A stretch of DNA of 64,000 bases, taken from NCBI GenBank assembly GCA_027475525.1, contig JAMWFC010000119.1, forward strand, positions 1 through 64,000, in the 5' to 3' direction. Shown one piece after another: positions 44,609 to 56,396 of the stretch. The notes under the pieces are model-generated. The model did not search any database. It was not told the origin of the DNA and saw only the letters and a list, made by a program, of their open reading frames with translations. Numbering within the stretch: position 1 is the stretch's first letter; every line of letters begins with the position of its first letter. A program made the translations under genes and the position numbers. This stretch comes from Macrolepiota albuminosa (lineage: Eukaryota > Basidiomycota > Agaricomycetes > Agaricales > Agaricaceae).

Positions 44609-45908
44609 TTGCTGATTAATAAACAAAATATTCAATCATTGGAGCAGTCTTTTGACCCACTCTAATTTACTCTAATTTTCATATCTAGTACTTGGTATGG
44701 CCTCCATTTGCCTTTATAACTGCCTTGATCCTTCTAGGCATGCTCTCTATGAGGCTTTGGCATACCTCTGATGGTATTTCATTCCACTCCTTGACCACTC
44801 TCTCCCACAACTCATGCACTCCTTTAGGGGGTACCTCATACTCCAAAAGTTTGTGCTTGATGTAAACCCAGAGATGTTCAATGGGATTGAGGTCAGGGGA
44901 TTGGGCAGGCCAGGATATTACAATGATGTTGTTATCAGAAAACCAGGTTGTTGCCCATTTGGAGGTGTGTTTTGGGTCATTGTCTTGCTGAAAATATTGT
45001 CCTTCCTTCTCCATTTCCAACTTCTCAAAGCTTTCCACCACTCCCTCATTCAAAATCTCACAATGCTGTGCAGCATCCATCTTCTCCTGAGCTTCTATGA
45101 GCTTCCCTGCTCCATTCCAATCCATGCAGCCCCATACTATTAAATTGTTTCCTCCTTCATGCTTGACAGTTGGTGTAGTGATGTGGTCAGATAGTGGTTC
45201 TTCTGGAATTTTCCATACATATACCTTCCCATCTGATCTAATCTGATTAATCTTTGTCTCATCACTCCACAAAACCCTTTTCCAATCCTCCACTGTCTAG
45301 TTTTCATAATACTGAGCAAATTTGAGCCGGTTTGTATGATGAGCAGCCTTGAGCATAGGAACTTTTTTCTTTGTTGCTGAGCAAAAGCCTGTCTCCTTCA
45401 ATGCATGTCTGACTATCTGAGGATTGACAGGACTAGAGATGACAGAATTAATAAACTGTGTAGCTTGAACAGCATTATCTAGCTTCCCGGTAGTAATTTG
45501 ACAAATAATAGACTGTTTGTCATGTGCTGTAAGCTTGGAAGGATGACCTCCAAGATGATTCTCTTTGTTGCTCTCTAGCTCTTTGCTGATCCTCCCCACA
45601 GTGCCCTTTCCCAGGCCAGTTTTTGCTTGGATTTTATGCTAAGAATACCCCTCATTGAGGAGAGAAGCAACAGAAGAGCGATTGACAGCAGAAAAAGGTT
45701 GCATGATGGTGGTAGAGTGTCAAGAAGGTGATTGATTGAAGTTGAACATGTCAAATTAGTACAAACAAGGTCACATAACATTGTTTATACTTCTCACCAA
45801 GTGTTTCTATCTTCTACTGCTGAAAAGTATTGAGAAAATATGAAAATTAAAGTGAGTCAAAAACCTGCTCCAATGATTGAATATTTTGTTCAATTTATTA
45901 ATCAGCAA
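44609..45908 (-). mobile_element. Tc1/mariner-type DNA transposon
   Basis: About 1.3 kb with imperfect terminal inverted repeats of ~70 bases. Left: TTGCTGATTAATAAA..ATTCAATCATTGGAGCAG..TTTTGACCCAC. Right: the inverse of nearly the same series at ~45838-45908. It encodes one transposase on the minus strand. It has inserted into pol of element C between RNase H and integrase. Confidence 0.7.
44685..45704 (-). pseudogene. Tc1-family DD34E transposase (two in-frame stops)
   Basis: Starts MQPFSAVNRSS. A helix-turn-helix region follows (LGKGTVGRISKEL, then GGHPSKLTAHDK). The catalytic domain has WSDETK (first Asp), QQDNDPKHTS (second Asp) and DLNPIEHLW (Glu). Exactly 34 residues lie between the second Asp and the Glu, the Tc1 signature. 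An in-frame TAG occurs at ~45640 (after LNEGYS) and another at ~45297 (after AQYYEN). Otherwise the frame is open to KANGGHTKY. It cuts and pastes the transposon at TA sites; this copy is inactive but young-looking. Confidence 0.85.
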
Positions 45909-46063
45909 TTTCTTATCCAAATCACATTGTTTATATGTAATTATGAAGCCAGGATGCAGTTGTATGTCATGTGAATTTCAATGATTTTTTGCTTATATAA
46001 TTGTTGCACACCATGTGAATCTTTCCAAAAAGGTCAAATATTGGGGCAGTTTTTTGAGCCAGT
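45909..46063. other. Spacer ending in a Tc1-like terminal motif
   Basis: Noncoding. It ends TATTGGGGCAGTTTTTTGAGCCAG before TA at 46062, which resembles the transposon end ATTGGAGCAGTCTTTTGACCCAC. RNase H of element C resumes immediately after, so this point is an insertion border. Confidence 0.45.
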
Positions 46064-46400
46064 ATGCATAAATGATATCAAACTGATAGCACAACATATA
46101 ATCAATTCATCGACATTGTTGCAGTGATACGTGCACTTGAGTCTTGAAGAATTTGAGTGCCTTATGATCTATAATGATATGGATCTTATATCCCATCAGC
46201 TTATCCTCTTATTTTAGGAGGGCTTCTAAGATGACGAGTGTTTCTAACTTGTGTACTGCATAATTCTGCTGTGCAGCAGTGAACTTCCAGAATATAAATC
46301 CTGCAAGTCAGTGATGAGCTCCCATTATAGATGTCCATGGGTAGTGCCAACACAGACACCTCACATTAACACCTTGATACTACCAGGAGCGGCATGCCTT
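46064..46400 (-). pseudogene. RNase H of element C (fragment)
   Basis: The minus-strand frame reads KFTAAQQNYAVHKLETLVILEAL, YKIHIIIDHKALKFFKTQ and YQFDIIYA with a few stops. This is the Ty3/Gypsy RNase H, where the Glu of KLET and the Asp of IDHKAL are catalytic. It is cut downstream by the Tc1 transposon and upstream by element B. Its other pol parts are at 42344-43931. Confidence 0.75.
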
Positions 46401-46565
46401 AGTGCTTTAACGGCTAATTTTTGCATATTTTCATGTTAATAACTTATAGCTGAAGCCGTGCTTACAGGAGGAATGATGAAGTATTTTCATGACAGACAGC
46501 TTGGAGTTTCACCTTAGCACCTGCTGACTCTCATAGCATGATTGTGGATCTTTTTACCATATAGT

Positions 46566-46801
46566 TGTAACGAAGTTACGGGTTTGAAAGAGCTTAGTGT
46601 GCACACCACAATGAATCAGACCAGACCAGTCTATTGACAATGTAGTGTACAACAAAAAGTAAGCTGCTTAGTAAGCAGCACATGTAACTAGATATAATAA
46701 AGTAATTAATATTAATATTATATTATAATAAGTATAATATAATATCTACTATAGTAAGTAAAGCTATGTGGCCAGCGCCACATAGCGGACTACGCTAAAC
46801 A
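46566..46801 (-). repeat. 3' LTR of element B
   Basis: 236 bp, in plus coordinates TGTAACGAAGTT...CTACGCTAAACA, i.e. TG...CA on both strands. The minus-strand PPT (AATTGGGGGG) is adjacent at 46802-46810. Confidence 0.8.
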
Positions 46802-46844
46802 CCCCCCAATTAGACCAAGCTACGGTCTCGAAATAATATGATGG

Positions 46845-49642
46845 TCAGGCTGTCGGTAAGTCAGGAACGTGGGCAATTGGAGAGTCCCCAGGCTCCTGGA
46901 ATGGATCGGCAGTTGCATTGTCCATGTCATAGTCGAGGAGTTCATCCTCAGATGTGGCCTCATAGGAAGTGCCCGATGGCCCTGCGATGGGCAGGAAGTC
47001 GTCGTAGTCCCGGAGGGGGGACAGTGTGAGAGTGGGGTCAATGATTGATCCTGGGATACATGGTTGAGGATCGGGAAGATCTCCAGTGTCGGACAGGTAC
47101 AGGCGTGTCCAGATCTCGTGGGCATGAATGTCTTGCCCAATGAGGAGGTACATCCCCTTGGTGAGTGCGTTGTCATAAGCACAACAACTGTCCTGCTGCT
47201 GGAACATAAGGCATTGTCAATTGCCAATAGTGGCCTCGCGCCACCCATCCCACTGAGCAATGGACTGGGGTGTCTCATAATGGTCGAGGCATTGCAGCCT
47301 CTTGTTGTCAATAGCAGCCACCTCGTTGTAGAGCCGGCTGTCACTGAAGAATATGTGGGCCAAGTAGGTGACCCCATAGGTATAAGCATGGTCAGCCCAG
47401 CTGACCGGAATTTGATTGTGAAGAAGGACGTGTAACGTGTCCAAAGTGGTAAACACAGAAGCTGATGCTTCCAGGATGTCCACAGCCCGAGCCTCGAAGT
47501 TAGGGTCATCAGCGTGGAGGGGCACAAAACCTTGCCCTGTAGCCACCTCGTACTCGGCCACGGCCTCTTTGTAGAGGCCTGGCCTTGCAAAAACATAGGC
47601 CAGGTACTTGTGTACCGTGGTCTTGGAGGGGCGGCTGGCACTGAGGGCATGTACAAGCACAAACCCAAAAAGGCTGCACCAATGAATGCACATGGCACAG
47701 TCCATAGCCAGACCGGTCCATATGTTGGGCGTCCCAGGATGCCCATAAAGGAGGGCATATGAGCCCAGGTAGTCCAAAGCAAATAGTTGCTTTGGATCAG
47801 GGGGAGTAAGGCCGATGAAGACAAGTCTTCCACCCTCTTTGTGGTGATAGATTCACGTTGGCACAATCATTTGCAGGACAAATAAGTTCTGGCGCTCAAC
47901 AGTGTGATCACGGTAGATCACAATACCAAGCATGTCAGGGATGCACCCAGTTTTGTCCTCAAGGAGGGTGGCTCCTTGTTTGGCGCTATCCTGCGCCTGA
48001 CGGTCCATCTTGGCCTGTTGATTGCTGTTGCATCATTCGTGCGGCACAGGAGATTCCAGATGAGCCTCTTCAGGCTTCTTATATCAATTGTCATTGGAGG
48101 GTGGGGATGGCAGCCTCTCCAGCACAGCCTTATCAGACCGTGGGTCCATTGTCCACACACACCATGGGAGTCAGGCTGGCAGGCCTTCTACCAGTACTGC
48201 AGGTAAGAAGGGGATGTTAGCCCCTGGGGCCCCTTTCAGGGCATCCTTGGAGAAGTGCATGTTGACATATGCATGTCCTTCCGGTTGCTTACCCTGACAA
48301 TCCTTTCAGGGTTGTGAGGCCTTAGCCTCAGTGGGGTGTGTGCTAACGCCCCTGGAACTCTGCTCCCCAGAGTGCGTGGTGGATACCACAGATAATGGTC
48401 GTGAAGATGCGACCTCAGATGTGCTGCTGGCGAGGTGCTGGATAAGCCGGGGGGCGGCTGGAGCAGGGACCTCTTCATAGGAAAGAATGTCCCACCCTAG
48501 ACCGGCCTCCCGACCGGGTACGACAATGCTCGACTGAGTCAAGCGGGAGGGTGCATCCTCCACTCCTTGCTGATGCGCCCTTTTGCTGGAGTTGGTGTCC
48601 TGACTCAGGGGTGTAGTCTGCCGCTTACGAGCAGCCAATAAGGCAAGGAGATCAGTTTTGCGCTGAGTGTGCATATGATCCATGTCGTCTATCATCTGGC
48701 TGATGAGGACGACCACCTCCGCATCGTGGAGGAATAATGACTCTGTGGGTACATTGTACCCATTGTCTCCCAGGCGTTGGAGAAGAGTAGCCAGGACTAA
48801 GTCCTGGTTGAGACTGGGCTCAACAGCCCGTGCTTTTCCTTTGTCGTGTCGAGGACGCAACTCTTCTTCCAAGCTGGGCTCAGGTTGGTGCGGCATCTCC
48901 AGCCGCTGTAGCAAGGAGAGCTTGGCCAGGCTCTCCGTCGGTGCATCAGCCGATGAACTGATGCTTGGTTCTGGATTGAGAGTTTATGTACTCTCAATGG
49001 CCATGGTGGCCTGCACAAGGGATGCTTGGCGTCCCTCTAGATTGTCGACTGGTACTGTGGTCGACAGGGAAGCCGGCCTGCCTCCCTTGGCTGTCGCCTC
49101 ATACTGGGGCATCGTGCCCCAAGCCCCCATCCAAGCCGGGGGGTACGGCATCATTACAGGCACACTACCCATGCCAGGGTAGTGTGCCGGGGTGGTAAAC
49201 TGGGGAAAAGGATGTGTCCCCAGCGGCCCCATTGCCAGTACAGGGGCAAGCTGCCTCCGTCCTGACGTTGCTTGGGGGCTGACAAGCCCCCCGTACTGGT
49301 GTTGCTGGGATTGGCCCTCAGTGTGATGTGGTGCATAAGCGCCCGCTACTGGTTGTTGGGGCTGATAGCCACCCACAGGTGCGTTTTGGGGCATGAAGTT
49401 GCCCTGCATGAATTGGTGTGGTGGATAGCCACTGATCACCAGCTGTTGCGGCGGGTAGCCCACCACTGGTTGTTGCTGCTGCTGTGGGAAGCCCACAGCC
49501 TGTTGCAATTGTCCTCACTGGAGCGCATTTTGGGTCAGTGGGGGAGCCATCTGCCCTCCCCTTCAGCCAACAGTAAGACCAATGGTGCGAACTCAAACTG
49601 CTGCTGCTGCTGCTCATTACAGTCCACGGGCATGTTGTCCAT
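46845..49642 (-). pseudogene. ORF3 of element B (about 930 codons, frameshifted)
   Basis: The most complete copy of the extra 3' gene. It starts MDNMPVDCNEQQQQQ at 49642. The Gln/Pro/Gly-rich N-terminal region (48984-49508) has repeats such as GYPPQQ and GGYQPQQ. The middle is charged and helical (VVVLISQMIDDMDHMHTQRK, 48306-48914). The C-terminal block is at 46845-47777: LDYLGSYALLYGHPG, HKYLAYVFARPGLYKEAVAEYEV, LHVLLHNQIPVSWADHAYTYG, YLLIGQD and an acidic end. An in-frame TGA at ~47850 and shifts at ~49500 and ~48950 interrupt it. No known domain is recognised. The prion-like N terminus and helical C terminus would suit a structural, gag-like protein, but that is only inference. Confidence 0.6.
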
Positions 49643-49745
49643 GGTTAAGGAAAGAAAGGAAAAAAGAAATTTCGCTTTTTAAGACGTGTTTCAGCCACAG
49701 CTGCTGACCAACTCAGCCAAGCCGCAATCAGCACTGCCAATCAAA

Positions 49746-50150
49746 TTAAGCGCTGGCATGCTTACTTAATTGATGTGGGTGCTTAACACCCTTCAACTCC
49801 AAATAACGGTCAAGTGCCGCTAACTTGGAGCAATGGGAGTGTGGCTCCCATGTTGTGTCCCTGAGGGACCACTGCACCTCAAACTCAAGCGTATTATGCT
49901 CAGAGGCAATTGTGCATGGCTTCACAATGCATTCAAATGGCCTTCCGCTGACCCGGTGATCTAGTTGCCAAATTAGCGGCCTGGAGAAGTGACTTACCTC
50001 GTCCACCCTGCGGAGGACGCTCCGAGCCTCCTCAACTGTGGGCATAATTGCCCTCATCTCAAGGAGTTGACCTAGGGCTGTCATCTCAGCCATTACCAGG
50101 GGCATCACATCTTGTGGCACCATCTCGATCGAGGAAGTCTCCTCGATCAT
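49746..50150 (-). pseudogene. Chromodomain ORF of element B
   Basis: A 134-residue minus-strand frame ending LEFEVQWSLRDTTWEPHSH, LAALDRYLELKGV and HPHQLSKHA. The last ~60 residues are the chromodomain found in C and F. The first ~70 (e.g. MVPQDVMPLVMAEMTAL) do not resemble integrase. So here the chromodomain is attached to something other than the usual pol C terminus. A partly open frame continues upstream to the A3 border at 50473. Confidence 0.6.
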
Positions 50151-50473
50151 GATTGTTGCACCGCCCTGGAACTGGAGAAGCTTGATTCTCCTGGCTCTGC
50201 GTTATGAATTGATGACACATCTCGTCAATGGGCTTAGTGCCCTTGAATACAATGCCCTGATTGTTGATAAGGGACTGTCCCTTAGTTCTGAGGTTGCCAT
50301 TGCGCATACGTTGATATGCGACTCTGTCGCTCAACGTTTTTGCCATGGGCATGCACAGCATCACAGATGCCTCACTCTCCATCTTGAGCACAGTACTATC
50401 ATGCCCATCCGGTCCTGACATATCTGTCCTAAGGTCTCAGTTACGCATGTGTGGAGGCTCCTCATGCCACCCT

Positions 50474-51228
50474 TGTCACGACCCCTCCCCTCCGGGCCCA
50501 CCCTGGGACACCCCCGGAACACCCTCCAGGACCCTCCCTCCGACCCCACAGGACATGCCCCACCATCATGACCGCCGACACCGCCATCATGCACATCAAG
50601 GACCACCATCAGCCGTCACCAGCCCTGATCAACGATCAGATCACGCAACTCGTTCTGGCCATCACGCATCACGCATCACGGCTCCATCCGTGCCAATTGA
50701 TCACGCGCTCCACATGCGTGATCCCGGTATGCAGCCCCTGCCGCTACTCAATAACCCCCGGGACCCATCCCAGACATCCCGGAACCCCGAGACCCGGCCC
50801 CGTAGTACTTATAGCATAGTTCCCTGTTGTATTCGCCAGTCTGGATATTGCATACACTATTACATACTTTGCTTACATTGGTTATTGCGTACCCTCTTGT
50901 TTGACTGATATGCCTTGTTTGGTACGCTTTGACTGGCACGCCTTAGTATTCGCGTGCTCTAAGCTTTGGTACGCACTTCGCGACTCTTAAGTTACTAACT
51001 TGGTCTCGTCTTAGAACCTCCGGTTCACGACTCGACCCCCTCTAACCCCAGTTACCTCCAACCCAAAACCTCCGGACTCTAGTCCCCTATCCCGGGATTA
51101 CCCCTGTCCTCGTCTTGAACCCTGGAGCCCTAGCCTCGGAGTTCCAGACACCCGAGTATTCGTAGGTCAAGTCCACATTGTAAGGGCGTTGCTTTCCTGG
51201 AAGGCCCCCGACTCAGCGGAACCTGACA
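50474..51228 (+). repeat. 5' LTR of A3
   Basis: 755 bp TGTCACGACC...CCTGACA. Its internal 13-mer reads AGTCTGGATATTG, two changes from perfect complementarity with the PBS at 51229-51241. Confidence 0.9.
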
Positions 51229-51261
51229 TAATATCAAGACTCTCTCCTTACACCATTCTTG

Positions 51262-54200
51262 ATGGCTACGTATACTCACACTTACTACCCCACGGAGTAC
51301 CAGACCGACCCTTATGGACGCCCAGTACCCGACCACTACTCCGTGCAGACCCCCTGCCCCATCTACCCACCTCTCCCGTACGAACCTCCATATCTCCACC
51401 GCCACTGGGCCCCCAACCCATCCCTCTACGACCTGGGGCCCTCAGCCAGCTGGGCCCCTCCACCCAATTTAGCCATGGCACGACCCGTGGAGGTCCCCTC
51501 GTACCGGAGCATCCCCGGGGGCCTGCCGGAGACCCCACCTGTACCCAGTGGACCTCGCCCGATTCCCCCCAGCGAGGGCCCCTTTGCACCCACCCCCTAC
51601 TACGGTTACCAGCGCCCGTACCCAGTGGACCTCGCCCGATTCCCCCCAGCGAGGGCCCCTTTGCACCCACCCCCTACTACGGTTACCAGCGCCCTGTCCC
51701 CCAACCCCGAGAACCCCGAGGACCCCCCTACCCCGACTACCCCCCTCATCATTACCCGGCTGCCGCTCCACCTGCTTGAACTCCTCCCTCGCCAATGGGA
51801 CGACGACACCTCGAGGAGTATGAATGGCAACGGGACGAGGTACTCCGCTCCCTCAGGATCTCGCCAGAGAACTTCGCACAACGGACAAGGACGCTGCTCG
51901 TGGAATTCGGACACGACGACTTCAAAGGCACTCCGGAGGAATGGGCTCACTGCCTCAACGGACAAGGACGCTGCTCGTGGAATTCGGACACGACGACTTC
52001 AAAGGCACTCCGGAGGAATGGGCTCACTGCCTGGTTGAATTCGGGGATTGCCTCACGCGAGGAGAACTCCCGGAGCAAACCATGGTAAAGTATAGGCGCA
52101 ATACGATCCTCCGGGAAGAATTACAGCAACTGCTCGACAAAGTCCACGCGTCCCCCTCCCCTCGGCCCCTCAACGACCCCGCGGACCCAGGTCGCTCGAT
52201 TCACATTCGACGGGAACCCCCGGAACCGGCCCCAGCAGTCCCGGCAGCCCCCACGGTCCCCACTCCAGAGCAACGACAACGGGAAGAACGGCAGAACGCC
52301 TCAGCCATACTACGGTCCCTCAACCCGACTGGAGGCCTTTTCGACCAACCCGCTGCCCGCACGGTAGGCTTGTCAACTCGTCGCAGGGCTAATTCCGTTC
52401 CTAGTACCTTTGAGACCTGGGGGCAGCCCCAGAGACCCCGGTAGGCTTGTCAACTCGTCGCAGGGCTAATTCCGTTCCTAGTACCTTTGAGACCTGGGGG
52501 CAGCCCCAGAGACCCCTGGAACCCCTCCTGCGAACAGACAACGCCCGACCCCCAGCCCCGGCAAACCCCGGTAGACCCCGCGCGGACACCCCTAGCACGG
52601 ACGACACGCTGTGCTACATCGACGAGCTCACGCGTGGCAACAACAAACCGCGCCCCACCCCTGCGCCCATCCCGGTACCGCCCCCTCCCTCAGTCCCGGC
52701 CCCTCCAGAACGCAACTTCCGCCGCGATCCGCCACCCCACTTTGACCTACGGAACCCCCCGCGACCCCCGATGCAAGCCCGACCCTCCCGGGTTGAACGT
52801 CCCCCGCGCAACCTGGCACCCGACCCAGCCCCTAACCCCCCTCTGCCCGACCCAACACCGCCAAACCCTCTCCGACCGCTGATAGGACCCTATACAGGTT
52901 AGGCGCATCAACGGCAGGCTTGGCACCGGCTCCGGAAACCTTGCCGCACTCGTTCCGAACTTAGCGCACGCGTTCTACCTATTTTAAGCCATTTCTGACG
53001 GCCGCGCATGGCAAGAAGCAGATCCAATCAGTGATAGCGCCGATCGGCAGACAGAATGACAACTGACAGATGGCATCAGTCACTGACGACAGCGCTTAGC
53101 GAGAAGCTTGATGATCTATCAAAAACTGACGGACAGCTTGGCGTTTGACCTTGGCGTCTGACACCGCTTAGCGTCTCGATTTGGCGCCTGACATCGCTTA
53201 GGTGCTCTGACGGACAGAAGGGTGATGGAGTGATGGTTTAGCTTCGCGATCTGTCGCCTGGCGTCGCTAAGGCTCTTGAATGGACGGTAGGGATCTGAAA
53301 CCGTTGGAGCTACCCCTTTGAAATTTTCCAGTTTACCGCACTCTGGCGTCATTAGCCACTGGCGACGGTGAACTCCTTGTAGTATATATATTACTTACCG
53401 ACTTGTACATACACCAATAGGAGACGAATAGACCAGAGTTCCCCCACTTACTTCAGTCTCCCTTACGCTCAAGAGCTCATTTACGCTACGGTCGGCAACG
53501 TCGAACTCATCGGCAGTTGCAGACGTTCGCTAATACTCGACATACTCGCGCCCTGCAACTACGGCAGGCACTATCGACGCTTAGACCTCGCTAAGCTTAC
53601 CGCGCTCTTGCCGTTGACCTTGCCGTGTTTACTTACCGCATTTTCCTTAGGCGCTTTACCTTAGCGCTTACCACTTGCCGACCCCGTTACCAACTTTTTC
53701 CCTTTTTTCACAGACGCGTTCTCTGGGACCTGCCCGGGACTCCTCACATCACTTATAGCGCGCCCAACGCACACTCTTGGTACGGTAACACAATGTTCTC
53801 TGGGACCTGCCCGGGACTCCTCACATCACTTATAGCGCGCCCAACGCACACTCTTGGTACGGTAACACAATTACTACATTTGTTACTGACCAAACTTTGG
53901 GCGTCATCACCGCCTCCGCCACCCCCAGCTGAACCTCGAGGACGACCCCCAGGCCCCCCACCTCCGCCACTCCCTGCGTGGAGACCCGGGCCCCCTCCTG
54001 GCAGGAACGAACCCCCTTGGGACAACGGGCCTCCCGGGCATGGACCCCCAGGTGAGCCACCCCCGGGCCCCCTCCTGGCAGGAACGAACCCCCTTGGGAC
54101 AACGGGCCTCCCGGGCATGGACCCCCAGGTGAGCCACGGGTGGGGCCCCGCCCTTGGTGCTTTTCCTCCTCAAGGAGGGGGGGGTAATCATTACTACTAC

Positions 54201-55381
54201 TATTACAATGCTGGCCCCCCTCCCCGGCCCTTGGTGCTTTTCCTCCTCAAGGAGGGGGGGGTAATCATTACTACTACTATTACAATGCTGGCCCCCCTCC
54301 CCGTAACGCTGCCGGACCGGACGACACTCGCGATGCCCTCGCCCGCGAAGGACGTCTAGACATTCAGAAACCTGATGCGTTCATGGGCCGGGACCCCCGG
54401 AAATGGCGTACCTTCCTTACTCAGTGTCTTAATACGTTTCAGGCAAAGCCGCTCACGTTTCAGGTTGACAGCTCCCGGGTGGCCTTTGCTGCATCGTACC
54501 TCCAAGGGATCGCCTTCGATCACTACACGGCCCTCATCCAGTTCGACACCAACAACCCGGCACTCGCTCGCTGGCAAGCCTTCGTCGACAAGTTCTCCGG
54601 AAAATTCGGGATCTACGACACCGTGGCCGAGGCCGAGGACAACCTCTTCAACCTCCGGATGCACTCGGAAGAACGCTTTACCACCTTTATTGTACGTTTT
54701 GAGAAGGAAGCTTACGAAACAGGCTGGAACTACAGCGTCCTCCGGTACGCCCTCCGCCGCGCCCTGCCTCAACGCATCAAGGACGTCCTCCGACTCGCCC
54801 TGAAACAACCCTCCTACGACAGATACAAGGCCCTCGTCATGCAGATCGACCGACGCTATTGGGAAGACCGCAGCGAGTATTCGAATTCCCGACCCCCCTG
54901 GAACCCTAGAGGAGGACCCCCTTGGCCCTCCGGCGAAACCCCCAACCCCCAAGGTCGAAACCCCGGTCCCCCCGCGTTCCCTGGTGGCCGATCCCCGGTG
55001 AGTCGCGGCCTGCCCAATGCTAACTCTGGCAGCGGCGCCCGCCCCCAGGCCCAACTCAACGCCGCCATGGCCACCCCCGACCTGGGCGACCTGCCAAGCC
55101 CCGAGGAACCCCCGGAAGACCCCGAGGACTTTGACCTCGACGACGAACGGGACGAGGAGGCCCTCCGAGCCAACCGGCTTCAAAAGAAGGGACGACCCTG
55201 GATCGAAGTCTCAACGGATATGCAGGAACAACGGAGAAGGGAGGGTGTCTGCATACTCTGTGGTGAGAAAGACCATTTCATCTCCGAGTGCCCCAAACGA
55301 CAGGTCATGGGACGTGCCACCTGGACCTTCGAAGGGGAGGACGCCACCTACGAGTATTTGGAAAACGACCCGGCGATTTAG
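51262..55381 (+). pseudogene. A3 gag, split by a solo LTR
   Basis: N-terminal half 51262-52879 (MATYTHTYYP, helical block, Pro-rich linker), C-terminal half 53910-55381. The gag core and CCHC knuckle (CILCGEKDHFISEC) lie in an open 332-residue frame at 54383-55381. Frameshifts coincide with 77-bp duplications at 51541, 51879, 52365, 53985 and 54151. If these are removed the frame is largely open, so A3 gag may be much less damaged than it looks. Confidence 0.85.
52880..53909. repeat. Solo LTR-like insertion of an unrelated family
   Basis: About 1030 bp inserted in A3 gag. Ends TGATAGGACC...GCGTCATCA are inverted (TGAT/ATCA), with CCGC (or ACCGC) duplicated at 52875-52879 and 53909-53913. It contains TATATATATTACTTACC near 53385 and a 76-bp tandem duplication at 53719. 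It has no gene. It is not related to the LTRs of A, B or D. Confidence 0.65.
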
Positions 55382-55424
55382 ACCCGGAAGACGCCCTAAA
55401 TCGCGGAATCGACCCCGACGTCTT

Positions 55425-56391
55425 TGTCAGGTTCCGCTGAATCGGGGGCTTTCCGGGAAAGCGACGCCCTTACGATGCGGGCTTGATCTACGGATACTCG
55501 GGTGTCTGGAACTCCGGGGCTAGGATTCCGGGGTTCAAGACGGGGACAGGGGTAATCCCGGGAGAGGCGGATACTCGGGTGTCTGGAACTCCGGGGCTAG
55601 GATTCCGGGGTTCAAGACGGGGACAGGGGTAATCCCGGGAGAGGGAACTAGAGTCCGGGGGTTTTGGATGAGAGTGGCTGGGAGCTAGAGGGGGTCGAGT
55701 CGTGAACCGGAGGTTCTAAGACGAGACCAAGTCAGTAAATTAAGAGTCGCGAAGTGCGTACCAAAACTTAGAGCACGCAAATACTAAGGCGTGCCAGTCG
55801 AAGCGTACCAAACAAGGCGTACCAGTCAAACAAGAGGGCACGCAATATCCAAGTAACAGTTATGCAAAGTATGTAATATCAAGACTAGCGAATACAGCGG
55901 AGAACTACACTATAAGTACTACGGCTCGTGTCTCGGGATTCCGGGGTGTCTGGGATGAGTTCCGGGGGTCATTGAGTAGCGGCCAGGGACTGTATACCGG
56001 GATCGCGCGTGTGGGGACGCGCGATCAATTGGTGCGGAGGGAGTCGTGATGCGTGGGGCGTGGGGACTGTATACCGGGATCGCGCGTGTGGGGACGCGCG
56101 ATCAATTGGTGCGGAGGGAGTCGTGATGCGTGGGGCGTGATGCGTGATAGCCGGGTGCGAGCCGCGTGATCCGATCGTTGATGGCAGTGGATCCCGGGGT
56201 CTTGTGATGCAGGGGTCCCGGGGGGGGGCTGGCTGATGGCGATCGTTGATGGCTGGTGGCGGTCCTTGATGCATGTGATGGCGGCGTCGGTAGCTGTGGG
56301 GCGGGGTGCGCTGTAGGAGTTGACGAAAGAGGTTTCCGGGCGGGGCTCTGGGGGTGTCCCGGGGAGGTTCCGGGGGGGAGGGGTCGTGACA
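55425..56391 (-). repeat. Solo LTR of family A between gag and protease of A3
   Basis: 967 bp in minus orientation (TGTCAGGTTCC...GGTCGTGACA) with perfect GTCTT duplications at 55420-55424 and 56392-56396. It includes two 77-bp duplications (55491, 55986). The uninterrupted site reads GACGTCTTCTCCGCC in A1. Confidence 0.92.
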
Positions 56392-56396
56392 GTCTT

